Of a DNA stretch of 64,000 nt, positions 36,244 to 46,222 are shown piece by piece. Every line of letters begins with the position of its first letter. The stretch's first letter is position 1. A program made the position numbers and the translations under genes. The notes under the pieces are model-generated. The model ran no database searches. It worked only from the letters and a program-made list of their open reading frames with translations, and was not told where the DNA came from. Source of the stretch: Bifidobacterium hapali (GTDB lineage Bacteria > Actinomycetota > Actinomycetes > Actinomycetales > Bifidobacteriaceae); assembly GCF_002259755.1 (NCBI RefSeq), contig NZ_MWWY01000026.1, forward strand, positions 62,001 through 126,000, given 5' to 3'.

Positions 36244-38442
36244 TCACAGCAGCTTCGTGCTCTCCACTTGCGCCACATACCATCGGTTAAACCCAACCAA
36301 AGGCTTGCGTAGCAGCAGTCCGAGCAACAGCAGCGGCGGAACAAACAGCAACAACTTGCCCATCGCCAGCCAATAATCGTTCGCGTAGATGCCAGCGATC
36401 GCCGCGCGCACCATCGTCACCGAATGCGTAACCGGCAGCCACGGACTGAGCGCCGACACAAAATCAGGCAGAATCTGCAACGGATACGCCGCACCCGATC
36501 CACAAATCTGCACCACCAAATACAGCACGCCGATCGCCTTGCCCACGTTGCCGAAACTCACCACCATCGTATACGCGAACAGCGAGTACACGAGCGAACT
36601 CACCCAGCCGTCGAGCATAAACAGCAGCGGATGTACGGCTTGCACGCGCATGAACAGCAGCGTGCCGCCGCACGAGACGGTACTTTGCAGTAGCGCGATC
36701 GTTGCGAACACGCCGTAGTGACCGAGGTACAGCTGATGCGGGCGCGCAGGACGGCCGGTTTCGCGCTCGAGTTCGTCGCGCACACGCCGCGAAACGGACG
36801 TTTTGAGCGTGACCGCCATGAGCAGCGAGCCGACCCACAGCGGCAGGAACGTGTACAGCGGCGCGAGCGAACTGCCGAAGTTCGCAACCGGGAACATTGC
36901 GTGACGTTTGAGCGCGACCGGTGCGGCCAACGTTGCAGCTAGTGCGTCGGTGTCGCCGCCGAGCAGGTCGCGCACTTTCGACATGTCGCCGCTGTTGAGC
37001 GCGTCTTGCATCGCTTCGTTGAACTCGCTGAGTTTGTTTGCGGCGGCTGTCAGTTTGTCTGCCGTGTTGTTCAGCGTGGACTTGACGTCCGTGAGCTTGG
37101 TGTTCGCGTTGGCTGCGGTGTTGTCGAGATCGTCGATCGTGCTGTTCAGTGAGGATGAGCTGTTGTCGATCGTGGCGGCGACGGTCGTGAGCGATGTTGA
37201 CAGTTCGTCAATTTTCGGCTTGAGTGAGTCGTTGAACTCCGATTTGACCGAGGTGACGCTGGACTGCGCTTGCGCGGCGAGATCCTTGATTTGCTGACGT
37301 TGCGACTGCGCTAACTCGTTTTTTGATTCGAGATCGCTGGCCGCAGTGTTGAGTGAGTCGCGCAGTGCAGTTTGCCGTGCGATGATGCGATCGAGTCCGT
37401 CCAGCAGCGCGGTTTGTGCGTCCGTACCGATGGTAGTGGACGGGTCGAGCGCGGCGACCGTGTCACGGATGGACTGGTATTTCGCGCGTTGATCGTCGAC
37501 GTTCGACGCTTGCGCTCGCAACGATGCGACCATATCAGTGCTCGACTTGCTGGCGCTGGCGTACACGTCGTCGATGTTGGTTGACACTGCGTCAAAACTC
37601 GTTGCGCTCGCGGTGAGCGCGTCCGATAGTGTGCTGGAGGCTGAGTTGAGCGCGGTTGTGACATCGCTCGCACCGGACTTCGCCGACTCGGCCTGCTGCT
37701 TGGTGTTCTTAGCTTCGTCAGATGCGGTTTTGATCAACTTGACTGAACTCGACATCAGCGAGGACGCCGAATCGGTGAGCGTGCCGTAGGTTCGCAACGT
37801 TGCGGCCGTGTCGTCGAGCGTGGTCGCAACGTCGCCGATTTTCTGGTTGAACGAGCCGAGCATCTGCGTGGCTTGCGGATCGTCCAGCTGATCAATCAGT
37901 CCGGATGCGATCGACAATGCAGTGCTGGTGAGTGTTTGCGCAAACATCTGGTTGACTTGTGCGGCGACCTGATCGGCGCCCTGTCCAGTCACCTTCGGCG
38001 CAAGCGCGTTCGCTTTCTCGTTCGTGTAATACGTGAGCGTCGCGTGATTCACCGTATCGGACGTGAAAAACGTCATCATCTTCTCGGAAAAATCCTTCGG
38101 AATAATGACGGCCGCATAATACTCGCCGGATTTCGTGCCATCGATCGCATCGGCTTCGCTGGTAAACGTCCAGTCGAGCTGACTGTTCGCGCGCAGAGCG
38201 TTGACCACCGAATCGCCGACCTTGATCTTCACGGGGATGAGATCGCTGCTGTAACCCTCGTCAACGCTGGCGACCGCGAATTTGAGATTGCCGGTGTTGG
38301 CGAACGGGTCCCAGCTCGCGGCGATGTTGAACCACGAGAACAGGCCGGGGATCGTGACGAGGCCGATCACGAGGATAATCGAGACGATGTTGCTGGTGAT
38401 GCGTTTGAGATCGCCGATGAACAGGCGGATGATCGTGCTCAT
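36244..38442 (-). CDS. YhgE/Pip family membrane protein (2)
   Basis: 732-residue ABC-2-like membrane protein. One N-terminal helix (IVSIILVIGLVTIPGLFSW) is followed by the YhgE N-terminal domain (NTGNLKFAVASVDEG, GEYYAAVIIPKDFS). A long extracytoplasmic coiled-coil region rich in Ser/Thr/Ala/Asp covers about residues 190-500, and five or six C-terminal helices end the protein. The family includes the lactococcal phage infection protein Pip and is linked to ESX-type or wall-spanning functions in Gram-positives, but the biochemical role is not settled. Its ATG overlaps the stop of the upstream paralogue by 4 bp (ATGA), implying translational coupling. Confidence 0.88.
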   Translation of the reverse strand: MSTIIRLFIGDLKRITSNIVSIILVIGLVTIPGLFSWFNIAASWDPFANTGNLKFAVASVDEGYSSDLIPVKIKVGDSVVNALRANSQLDWTFTSEADAIDGTKSGEYYAAVIIPKDFSEKMMTFFTSDTVNHATLTYYTNEKANALAPKVTGQGADQVAAQVNQMFAQTLTSTALSIASGLIDQLDDPQATQMLGSFNQKIGDVATTLDDTAATLRTYGTLTDSASSLMSSSVKLIKTASDEAKNTKQQAESAKSGASDVTTALNSASSTLSDALTASATSFDAVSTNIDDVYASASKSSTDMVASLRAQASNVDDQRAKYQSIRDTVAALDPSTTIGTDAQTALLDGLDRIIARQTALRDSLNTAASDLESKNELAQSQRQQIKDLAAQAQSSVTSVKSEFNDSLKPKIDELSTSLTTVAATIDNSSSSLNSTIDDLDNTAANANTKLTDVKSTLNNTADKLTAAANKLSEFNEAMQDALNSGDMSKVRDLLGGDTDALAATLAAPVALKRHAMFPVANFGSSLAPLYTFLPLWVGSLLMAVTLKTSVSRRVRDELERETGRPARPHQLYLGHYGVFATIALLQSTVSCGGTLLFMRVQAVHPLLFMLDGWVSSLVYSLFAYTMVVSFGNVGKAIGVLYLVVQICGSGAAYPLQILPDFVSALSPWLPVTHSVTMVRAAIAGIYANDYWLAMGKLLLFVPPLLLLGLLLRKPLVGFNRWYVAQVESTKLL

Positions 38443-41354
38443 TGCGCGTGCCTGCCTTCCTGCTGGTGGGGTTGCGTGGGTTGTGGCTGGTGTGGTTGGT
38501 GAGGTGACTGGGTGGGGATAGTGATGGGCGTGATGGGCGGAATAGCGAGGTCGACAGTGGGCAATTGCTGAGTGACTGCCTCGTCGGCTGTCTGCGTGGT
38601 AGGTTGCGGCGCAGATGCTGGTGTAGCAGCGATTACATGCGTCGCTTGAGCAGCTGTTGCCGTCTCGATCGGAGTGATATCGGCATGTGATTGTGCAGGA
38701 TTTGTCTGTACGGCAGCCGTCGATATGCCTGTATTTGCTGGCGTCGCGGCCGATTGTATGGCCGATTGTGCGGCCGCCGCTGTCCTGCCATCACGCGCGT
38801 GACGCCGCCGCCTGCGACCGCCGCGACCGGCGACTAATACCGCGCGAATCGCATCGTCGCCGAGCGTACCGAGTCGAGTCTGCCGCTCGAAACTGTCGCG
38901 CATCAACTCGATCGTCATCAGGAATCCGATAATCAGCAGCAGCCAGATTATCCACGTCGCCAACGCGGCGAGCTTGACGCCAATCGCATCATTCGCGCCG
39001 GCAACCAATGACAACGTTATCGCGAGCACCGCTGGTACTGCGAGTCCGGCCACAAGCGCGCCCTGCTTGAGTCGCGGATATTGTGCCATAAACGCGGCCG
39101 CGCGACGTTCGACGCCTGTGCGGTACACGTCCTTGTCCGCCAGCATGCGGATCGCTTGAGCCATGCTAAATGGCCGATCCGGCAGCTGCACTTGCTCGCC
39201 GACGAACATGTCACCCTCGGCAAGCTGACGCGCAAACAGTCGGTTGAGATTCGTCAGCCAGGGCCGCACCGCGATGCCAATCGCAAACGAAACGCATGCG
39301 AACACGAACAGCATCGCAACGTTGCGTAACCATACGTTGCTGTAGAATCCGCCGATCGTCTCGCGGAACGCGCCGATCGAATACGTGAACGGGAAGAACG
39401 GGTACAGATCGCGGTAAAAACTGGGCATCATTTCGATCGGATACAGGCCGGACGCGCCCGGAATTTGCACGATAATCAGCGCCACGCACAAGCCCTTGCC
39501 GACGTGCATGAGCGTGGTTGATAGCATGTACATCACGCTTAAGTACGCGAGCGATGTGATCACGCCAGTGATGACAAACAACGGCACGTTCACCGTCTGT
39601 ACGCCGATCACCAAGTCGCCGATCGTGGTGACGATTCCCTGCGCGGCGGCCGGTACCGCGAGCAGTAGGAAGCGGGCGACATAGCGTTCCGCGGCGGTTG
39701 GCGCGTCGTCAAGTCCTTCGTCGTCAACTTCGAGCCGGACGATCACCATCAACGCGAACGCGCCCACCCACAGCGCCATATTTGTGAATAGCGGCGCCAT
39801 GCCGGAGCCGTACGTGGCAACCGGATACACGGTTTTCGTGTCGAGCACGGTGGGGGAGAGCATGAATTCGGAGATCGCGGACACGTTGAGTTTGCCGTCG
39901 GTGCCGAACAGGGAATTCAGTGCATTGGTTGATGCTAACGTTGTCAGATCGGTTGCGGTAGTGGTGAGTTTCGCATCGATGCGAGCGAGTCCGTTGTCGG
40001 TTTGCTTGAGTGCTTGCACCGTGCTGTTCGCCGCCTGATCGAGCTGATCGAGTACGTCGCGCGTTTGCGTGGCAAGCGTGGTCTGATCGCTGAGCGAGTC
40101 CGACAGCGTGCGCGCGGTACCGGATACCGAAGTCAGTCCGCTGTTGAGCTGCGGAATCGCGGTGGCGTTAAGATTCGTGCGCGCGGTTCCGAGCTGGCTG
40201 ATCGTCGTCTGCGTGGCTGTGTTCATCGCGTCGGCGGACTGCTGCGTGCCGGTAATCAGTGAACCGGTGTCGGTATTGAGCGCAGTCAATCGATTGATCG
40301 AATCACCGAGCGCGGTATTGCGGGCCTCCAACTTGCTGATCAGGCTTGCGGTCACGTCAGTGGACGGCAACGACTTGAGCTGGGCGATGAGTTCCGCCGT
40401 CGTATCGTTAGCCTGCTTGGCGACGGTAAGCGCGTCGCCGACCGCCGCGTTTGCGCTCGTCATGCCGCCGGTGATCGTAGCGATGCCGGAATTGGCTTTC
40501 GCGCTCGCCTGCGACAGCAAGTTCGAGCCTTGATCGATCGCCGTGCCGGAGCTTGCGATGACATTGTTTGCCGTGGTTTGCGTGTCGGCGATAAGCGTTG
40601 CGGCCGAATTGAGTGCGCTACCTGCGTTCGCGGCGGCCAACGTGGCTTGGGTGACCGCGTCGCGAGCCTTGTCGGTTTTGTTAGGGATTTCGTTGAGTTC
40701 TGCGGTCAGATCGCTGATCGACTTGCGTGATTTTGCAATGGTTTGCTTCGACTCATTGAGCTGTTTGATCGCGGCTTGAGTTTTCTCGTCCGCGCGTGCC
40801 GACACCGTGTCGCCGGCCTTGTTGACCACGTCGGAAATCACTGTGCTGGCGGTCGATACGAACGCGTTATTGACCTGCGTATCAACGGTGGACGCGCCGG
40901 TATCAGTGATTTTCGGCGCGACGGCGTTCGCTTTTTCGTTGACGTAATACTCCAGCGTCGGACGATTCTTGCCGTCGGTGATCACGCCGGCCATATCTTC
41001 GCTGAACGTTTTCGGAATAACGATCGCAGCATAACTTTCGCCGGATTCCACGCGACTCAAGGCTTCGGACTTGCTGACGAACTGCCAGCCGAGATCATGG
41101 TTCGCCTTGAGCTGATCGACCAGCTGATCGCCGATGGCAAGGTGGCCGAGCAGAGCGTCGTCGGTGCCGGTGTCTTCGTTGGCGATGGCGACTTGGACGC
41201 CTTTGGTGTTGCTGTACGGGTCCCAGAATCCGACGATATTGAACCATGCGTACAGCGCGGGAATCACGGTAATGCCGATGATAATGACCCATGCGGTGGG
41301 TACGCGCAGCAGGCGCAGTGCGTCGCGGCGCAGGATCTTCAGCACATTGCTCAT
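38439..41354 (-). CDS. YhgE/Pip family membrane protein (1)
   Basis: 971-residue paralogue and first gene of the pair. It has the same plan: N-terminal helix (WVIIIGITVIPALYAWFNIV), YhgE domain (GVQVAIANEDTG, GESYAAIVIPKTFSEDM), long coiled coil, and six C-terminal helices. It also carries an extra region with two further helices (GALVAGLAVPAVLAITLSLVA), a basic patch (GRGGRRRRRHARDGR) and a Pro/Gln/Thr-rich tail of about 120 residues that is probably cytoplasmic and disordered. Start set by AAAGGA five bases before the ATG. Pairing of two paralogues suggests a heterodimeric complex. Confidence 0.88.
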   Translation of the reverse strand: MSNVLKILRRDALRLLRVPTAWVIIIGITVIPALYAWFNIVGFWDPYSNTKGVQVAIANEDTGTDDALLGHLAIGDQLVDQLKANHDLGWQFVSKSEALSRVESGESYAAIVIPKTFSEDMAGVITDGKNRPTLEYYVNEKANAVAPKITDTGASTVDTQVNNAFVSTASTVISDVVNKAGDTVSARADEKTQAAIKQLNESKQTIAKSRKSISDLTAELNEIPNKTDKARDAVTQATLAAANAGSALNSAATLIADTQTTANNVIASSGTAIDQGSNLLSQASAKANSGIATITGGMTSANAAVGDALTVAKQANDTTAELIAQLKSLPSTDVTASLISKLEARNTALGDSINRLTALNTDTGSLITGTQQSADAMNTATQTTISQLGTARTNLNATAIPQLNSGLTSVSGTARTLSDSLSDQTTLATQTRDVLDQLDQAANSTVQALKQTDNGLARIDAKLTTTATDLTTLASTNALNSLFGTDGKLNVSAISEFMLSPTVLDTKTVYPVATYGSGMAPLFTNMALWVGAFALMVIVRLEVDDEGLDDAPTAAERYVARFLLLAVPAAAQGIVTTIGDLVIGVQTVNVPLFVITGVITSLAYLSVMYMLSTTLMHVGKGLCVALIIVQIPGASGLYPIEMMPSFYRDLYPFFPFTYSIGAFRETIGGFYSNVWLRNVAMLFVFACVSFAIGIAVRPWLTNLNRLFARQLAEGDMFVGEQVQLPDRPFSMAQAIRMLADKDVYRTGVERRAAAFMAQYPRLKQGALVAGLAVPAVLAITLSLVAGANDAIGVKLAALATWIIWLLLIIGFLMTIELMRDSFERQTRLGTLGDDAIRAVLVAGRGGRRRRRHARDGRTAAAAQSAIQSAATPANTGISTAAVQTNPAQSHADITPIETATAAQATHVIAATPASAPQPTTQTADEAVTQQLPTVDLAIPPITPITIPTQSPHQPHQPQPTQPHQQEGRHAQ

Positions 41355-42135
41355 GGCGTCCTTTGGGTTGTTGGGTGGGTGGTGGTTGGGTAGGTTGGCT
41401 TGTGGCGGTGCGCGCGGTAGTCGTGCGGCTGGGCTGTACGGTCGCGCGTGTGGCTACAGGTGAGTGCGTGCAGTTGTGCAGTGGTTGCATGACTGCGGGT
41501 TATGCGGTCACGCGGCTGCGCTGGCAGTCGTATTGGCTATACAACCCGCCATGCGGTAGGTATGCAGCTGACCACGTGCGGTCGTGCGTGTCTGCGCTGC
41601 GCTGGACCGTGTAGCGGTTTCATTGCTGGCGCTGTATAACGCGCGTGGCTGTGCGTGCAACTGCTGTTGCAATAGCTGTGGGGCTTATGCAACGGCGGGT
41701 AACTTGGCAGTCGCCGTTTGTTGCCGGTGTCGCTACGGTTAGCGTAGCGCTACGCAATCCGTAGTATATGTGATCCTCGTGACGTCGTTCTTGGCTTGCT
41801 TGTTGGCTCCCTTTATCGAGATCACCGTTATATATGCCCACGTTCCTCAGCATCGAAGGGTAATGTGCTGTTGAATCAGAATTGATATTGATTCTTTCCT
41901 TGGTTCCCCTTGTCGGGACGTTGCCGTTAAGCAAACAGCAGAGCTGTTTGTAGGCAACGCGCTCGCCGACAGGTGAGTCAGTAATACGCGCGCGAAGTGC
42001 GTCCTTAATTGCAGAACCAGCTGTCGGCGAAGATGACTGAGGGATAGTCTGCGAGCATATGTCAAAGTTGGTTTAACAGGGCTAAAGGCAATGCTGCATA
42101 TGCGAGATGGGAATGTGGTGTTGAGTACAGGCTAA
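41355..42135. other. Long non-coding gap upstream of the YhgE/Pip operon
   Basis: No gene is supported. A family J segment lies at about 41898-41937 (GGTTCCCCTTGT, then GGACGTTGCCGTTAAGC). A second short repeat at about 42002-42050 (AGCTGTCGGCGAAGATGACT, then GAGGGATAGT) recurs at 57815-57855. The part next to the yhgE start is strongly strand-skewed (G/T-rich on the plus strand). Confidence 0.5.
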
Positions 42136-42326
42136 GTGCAAACTGAGAGGCAGTTTTTTATGGTTGCATGGGTCTATTTGTAAAGTGAGAGGCAGTTGTC
42201 TTTGCTGTTACGCCTAATATGAGGGGTTTCGGGGGCGTGTTTTCCGTGTGTATGCAGGTGTGGCTGCCTCTCACTTTGCATATAGACTCGTGTAAGTTTT
42301 GAAATCTGCCTCTCAGTTTGCGAATT
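42136..42326. repeat. Family A inverted repeat, copy 2
   Basis: Half-units start at 42136 and 42175 (GCAAACTGAGAGGCAG type) and inverted at 42264 and 42306. The right arm keeps the 42-bp step; the left is 39 because of a short deletion. The conserved centre (GTTTCGGGGGC) is inverted relative to copies 1 and 3. Confidence 0.9.
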
Positions 42327-42418
42327 GTGATTGGCGGATGTGTGCATCGTTAACATTCAGGATTTGATGGGCGTATCTTTATCTCTCGGGATGTTGTGGC
42401 ATGATATCGCGCAATTGT

Positions 42419-42596
42419 GCGTGGCGGTTTTCTCTCGCTGAGTGTTCGCTAGTGAGTAAAAACCGCCATTCCGTATAGTGCGTGGCGGAAAACGCTCGCT
42501 GAGGGGGCTGTCAGCGAGCAAAAACCGCCACGCGTTAGTTGGAGTGGCAGAAAACGCTCGCTGACGGTGCCCTCAGCGAGCGTTTTCCGCCACGCG
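42419..42596. repeat. Family B hairpins, copy 2
   Basis: Three hairpins start near 42420, 42480 and 42543, each built of GTGGCGGAAAACGCTCGCTGA-type arms around a short loop, for example GTGGCAGAAAACGCTCGCTG / CAGCGAGCGTTTTCCGCCAC. Steps are 60-63 bp. Confidence 0.88.
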
Positions 42597-42653
42597 GCAC
42601 GCGCGGGAGCTGAGAACTGAGTGGCATTACAAGGACAGGACAGCCGGAAAACG

Positions 42654-42688
42654 AAAAAGGCTAGGAACCTTGTGATTCCTAGCCTTTG
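42654..42688 (-). terminator. Intrinsic terminator of the tRNA-fMet gene
   Basis: On the minus strand AAAGGCTAGGAA / TTCCTAGCCTTT forms a 12-bp stem with an 8-nt loop and a short T-run, starting 6 nt after the tRNA 3' end. Confidence 0.88.
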
Positions 42689-42693
42689 ACCAG

Positions 42694-42767
42694 TAGCGGG
42701 GCATGGATTTGAACCATGGACCTCTGGGTTATGAGCCCAGCGAGCTACCGAGCTGCTCCACCCCGCG
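42694..42767 (-). tRNA. Initiator tRNA-Met (CAT)
   Basis: The minus strand folds into a 74-nt cloverleaf without encoded CCA. The anticodon loop is CTCATAA, giving CAT. Two initiator features are visible: position 1 (C) does not pair with position 72 (T), and the anticodon stem ends in GGG/CCC next to the loop. D arm AGCAGCTCGGTAGCT and T arm GGTTCAAATCC are normal. It is monocistronic with its own promoter and terminator and is divergent from metA. Confidence 0.95.
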
Positions 42768-42795
42768 TCGGCTTGTCTGTAAGACAGCTCTATCT

Positions 42796-42823
42796 AAGAT
42801 ACCGTCGAACGCCGCTATGTCAA
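42796..42823 (-). promoter_or_regulatory. Promoter of tRNA-fMet
   Basis: On the minus strand TTGACA (42823-42818) and TATCTT (42801-42796) are 16 bp apart, placing the transcript start about 20 nt before the mature tRNA 5' end. Confidence 0.75.
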
Positions 42824-42921
42824 ATCGGCGTGTCGCGCTCCTATGTGTGCATTCCAAAACCCATCAATAGCACGACATAACGGATTGCTATAACCCACTA
42901 GGCATCCCGTCGTCGCCTTGT

Positions 42922-42938
42922 TGCCATAATAGTAGACA
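42922..42938 (+). promoter_or_regulatory. Extended -10 of metA, leaderless start
   Basis: TGCCATAAT (extended -10, 42922-42930) ends 7 nt before the metA ATG. No ribosome binding site and no riboswitch-like leader is present, so a SAM-dependent leader mechanism is unlikely. Confidence 0.55.
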
Positions 42939-43972
42939 TGCCTATCAAGATCCCCAGTGGCCTGCCGGCCCGAGCCATCCTCGATTCAGAGCGCATTTTC
43001 GCGCTCGAGAAGTCCGAAGCGGAGCGTCAACGCGTGCGTCCGCTCAAACTGGTGATCTTAAATCTCATGCCAAAGAAGATTGAGACGGAAACACAGCTGC
43101 TGCGACTCATCTCGAAATCGCCGTTGCAGGTTGAGATTGATTTCATGAAGACCTCGACGCACGAGGCTACTCACGTTTCTGCCGATCATCTGCTCAAGTT
43201 TTACGAGACGTTGGACGCGTTCGTGGACAACTATTACGACGGTTTCGTGGTCACGGGCGCGCCGGTTGAGCACTTGCCGTTTGAGGAAGTCGATTATTGG
43301 AACGAGTTCCGTGAGATTCTTGACTGGGCGTCAACGCACGTGTTTTCAACGATGTACTTGTGCTGGGGTGCGATGGGTGCGCTCAACTACCGTTACGGCG
43401 TGCGCAAGGTTGACTATCCGGAGAAGATTTTCGGCGTATTCCCGCAGTATTTGCAGGATGAGTACTGTTTCTTGACGAACGGATTTGACGAAATCGCGTT
43501 GCAGCCGCACTCGCGACTTGCCGGCGTGAACGAGGATGATATTGCGGCGAACCATGATCTGCAAGTGCTTACGTGGGGACCACAATCTGGTCCGGGACTT
43601 ATCGCAACGCGCGATTTTTCGGAAGTGTTCGCGCTCGGTCATTGGGAGTACGGCAAGTACACGCTTGCGGAAGAGTATGAACGCGACATGGCGAAGGGAC
43701 TGACGAATGTGCCGTTCCCGAAGAATTACTTCCCCCACGATGACCCGAATCTCGAGCCGCTGTTTAGTTGGCGTGCACACGGTAACCTGTTGTGGCGAAA
43801 CTGGTTGAACTGGGTGTATCAGACGACGCCGTACGATCTGACTGAAGTGCCGCAGTTGCGTCGTGAAAAGCGGCTTGGTACGGACCGTTCGATTCGTCAC
43901 GAGCCCGGTTCGCCGCGCAAGGACGGTTTCGTACCGTTTATGCACGATGGTTATGGCGTGATCGTCGGCTGA
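42938..43972 (+). CDS. metA: Homoserine O-acyltransferase MetA (predicted acetyl-CoA specific)
   Basis: First committed enzyme of methionine synthesis from homoserine. The catalytic Cys142 is in MYLCWGAMGA, and His235/Glu237 in ALGHWEYGKYT complete the active site. Residue 111 is Glu (GAPVE), the residue that, in characterised MetA proteins, favours acetyl-CoA, whereas Gly there favours succinyl-CoA. The product may therefore be O-acetylhomoserine in spite of the usual succinyltransferase name. At 344 residues the C-terminus is somewhat longer than the E. coli enzyme, with a Pro/Arg-rich tail. It is monogenic and followed by a hairpin at 44006. Confidence 0.95.
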   Translation: MPIKIPSGLPARAILDSERIFALEKSEAERQRVRPLKLVILNLMPKKIETETQLLRLISKSPLQVEIDFMKTSTHEATHVSADHLLKFYETLDAFVDNYYDGFVVTGAPVEHLPFEEVDYWNEFREILDWASTHVFSTMYLCWGAMGALNYRYGVRKVDYPEKIFGVFPQYLQDEYCFLTNGFDEIALQPHSRLAGVNEDDIAANHDLQVLTWGPQSGPGLIATRDFSEVFALGHWEYGKYTLAEEYERDMAKGLTNVPFPKNYFPHDDPNLEPLFSWRAHGNLLWRNWLNWVYQTTPYDLTEVPQLRREKRLGTDRSIRHEPGSPRKDGFVPFMHDGYGVIVG

Positions 43973-44005
43973 CGAGCCAGCAAACCGCGCGGAGTGATTT
44001 ATCTC

Positions 44006-44025
44006 GGCTCCCCTGACAGGGAGCC
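44006..44025 (+). terminator. Family H hairpin after metA
   Basis: GGCTCCC / GGGAGCC with loop CTGACA, 34 bp after the metA stop. The rest of the gap to atpB (44026-44386) shows no gene; it must contain the atp operon promoter, which could not be assigned with confidence. Confidence 0.6.
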
Positions 44026-44386
44026 ACCACCGATCACCAATCGCTACGTGTCCACAAAGTGGACAGGATAACGGTCACGACGTGGATATGCGAAAGATCA
44101 CATTGTGAATGGTAATGATCGCGTTAACATGACATTTGCTAACGGATTGTCCATATACCCATAAACCGAGAAACGCCGAGAATATGGCGGTTTTGCAAGC
44201 GTTTTCGAATTTGTCCGAACGCGGTCTAATAATCACTTCCAGCCATTCGGAGTCGAATGCACAGCGTCGACTCCTAGCCACGCCGCGCAGACCCTGAACC
44301 GGGGAGACGGAAGTAACCGGCACGTCACATTCGCCCCACCCGGTGGGCTAAACTGACACCGGAAACAAGAAGCAGGAGGCGTGATT

Positions 44387-45199
44387 ATGGTCGGTGCATT
44401 CGGCACGGGTCTGCTGTTGGCCGCCGAGACGGGCGCAAACCTTCCGTCGGTTAACGACTTCCTTCCTCAGGAGATCCTGTTCCAAGGAACTCCGTTCGCA
44501 ATTAATCGCATCATTCTTATTCGTATTGTCGCCACTGCGGTCCTGTTGATCGTGCTCGGCATCACTGCAAGCCATGCGAAGCTGATTCCCGGCCGCTGGC
44601 AGGGCGTGGTCGAATACGGCCTCGATTTCGTGCGCGACAAGATCGTCTACGACATCATGGGTGAAACCCGCGGCAAGCGGTATGTCCCAATGATTACCAC
44701 GCTGTTCTTCACGATTTTCGTCTTCAACCTGTGCGGCATCATTCCGGGCATGAACATGGCCGCCACCGCGACCGTCGTCATGCCGCTGGTGTTCGCATTG
44801 TGGACGATGGTCCAGTACTGGATCGCAGCTGCTCGCTCGCAGGGCATCGGCCACTACCTGCGTCACGAGCTGTTTACGCCGGGCGTGCCGTGGCCTGTGT
44901 ACATTCTGCTCGCGCCGATCAACCTGCTTGAGCTGCTCATCATCCGTCCGGCTTCGCTGACCATTCGACTCTTCGCGAACATGGTTTCCGGCCACCTTAT
45001 GGTTGCCACTTGCCTTGCGTTCGCACAGTACTGGATGGTTGACGCAGTTAACAAGCTGCAAGGTATCCCGGTCGGTGCGCTGTGGTTCGCAGGCGGTTTC
45101 GCGATGACTTGCTTCGAGGCGTTCGTCGCGTTCCTGCAAGCCTATGTGTTTGCGATTCTGTCGACTGTGTACATCAACCTGAGCTTCCCCGAGGAGTAA
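44387..45199 (+). CDS. atpB: F1Fo ATP synthase subunit a
   Basis: Membrane subunit of the proton channel, first gene of the operon; no atpI is seen upstream. 270 residues with five to six helices. The functional Arg lies in LLIIRPASLTIRLFANMVSGHL (the RLFAN segment; that stretch begins near residue 183), and the last helices read EAFVAFLQAYVFAILSTVYI. The ATG at 44387 is placed 7 nt after GGAGG; an upstream GTG (44381) would be too close to it. In bifidobacteria, which ferment, the enzyme is expected mainly to hydrolyse ATP and pump protons for acid tolerance. Confidence 0.96.
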   Translation: MVGAFGTGLLLAAETGANLPSVNDFLPQEILFQGTPFAINRIILIRIVATAVLLIVLGITASHAKLIPGRWQGVVEYGLDFVRDKIVYDIMGETRGKRYVPMITTLFFTIFVFNLCGIIPGMNMAATATVVMPLVFALWTMVQYWIAAARSQGIGHYLRHELFTPGVPWPVYILLAPINLLELLIIRPASLTIRLFANMVSGHLMVATCLAFAQYWMVDAVNKLQGIPVGALWFAGGFAMTCFEAFVAFLQAYVFAILSTVYINLSFPEE

Positions 45200-45226
45200 T
45201 CACGGGAGAAATGCGCGGCGGATTGC

Positions 45227-45557
<331 letters not shown>

Positions 45558-45639
45558 TAACGCAAAGTAACGATTGACATCGCGCACGATATCACGATAT
45601 ACCGTGCAATCCCATGAACAACAGTGAAAGGAGGGCTTC

Positions 45640-46164
45640 ATGATGACATTGGCGGCAGACGGCATCCAGCTGTTTATCCCCGAAGTGTATGACATCGTGT
45701 GGTCCCTGATCATCCTTGTCATCGTTGCGCTGTTCTTCTACAAGTTCTTCATGCCGAAGTTCAATGCGATCTTCGACGAGCGCGCGGCAAAGATTGAAGG
45801 CAATATCGAAAAGGCCCAGCAGGCCAAGAAAGAAGCGGACGAAGCTAAGGCCAAGTATGAAGCCCAGCTGAGCAACGCTCGTATCGAAGCCTCCAAGATC
45901 CGCGACGACGCTCGTGCAGAAGCCTCGCATATCATCGCAGACGCTCGCTCTCGCGCCGAATCCGACGCGGCACAGATCACGGCTAACGCGCAGCGCTCTA
46001 TTGAGTCGCAGCATCGTCAGGCTATGGTCAGCCTTAAGGGCGAAGTCGGCACGCTCGCCGCAGCTCTCGCTGGCAAGATTCTCGGCTCCAAGCTGGAGGA
46101 CGCGGACGTGCAGTCGAACATGATCGACACCATGCTCGACCAGATGGACGCTGACAAGAAGTGA
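45640..46164 (+). CDS. atpF: F1Fo ATP synthase subunit b
   Basis: Peripheral stalk subunit, 174 residues. One N-terminal helix (VWSLIILVIVALFFYKFFMP) is followed by a long charged amphipathic helix (residues 45-150) typical of the b dimer. GAAAGGAGGGC precedes the start. It links subunit a to delta and the F1 head. Confidence 0.95.
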   Translation: MMTLAADGIQLFIPEVYDIVWSLIILVIVALFFYKFFMPKFNAIFDERAAKIEGNIEKAQQAKKEADEAKAKYEAQLSNARIEASKIRDDARAEASHIIADARSRAESDAAQITANAQRSIESQHRQAMVSLKGEVGTLAAALAGKILGSKLEDADVQSNMIDTMLDQMDADKK

Positions 46165-46222
46165 CTGTCGAGAAGTGACTACAACGCAAACGTCAAGGAA
46201 GTCAAGGAAAAGGAGGTGACCA

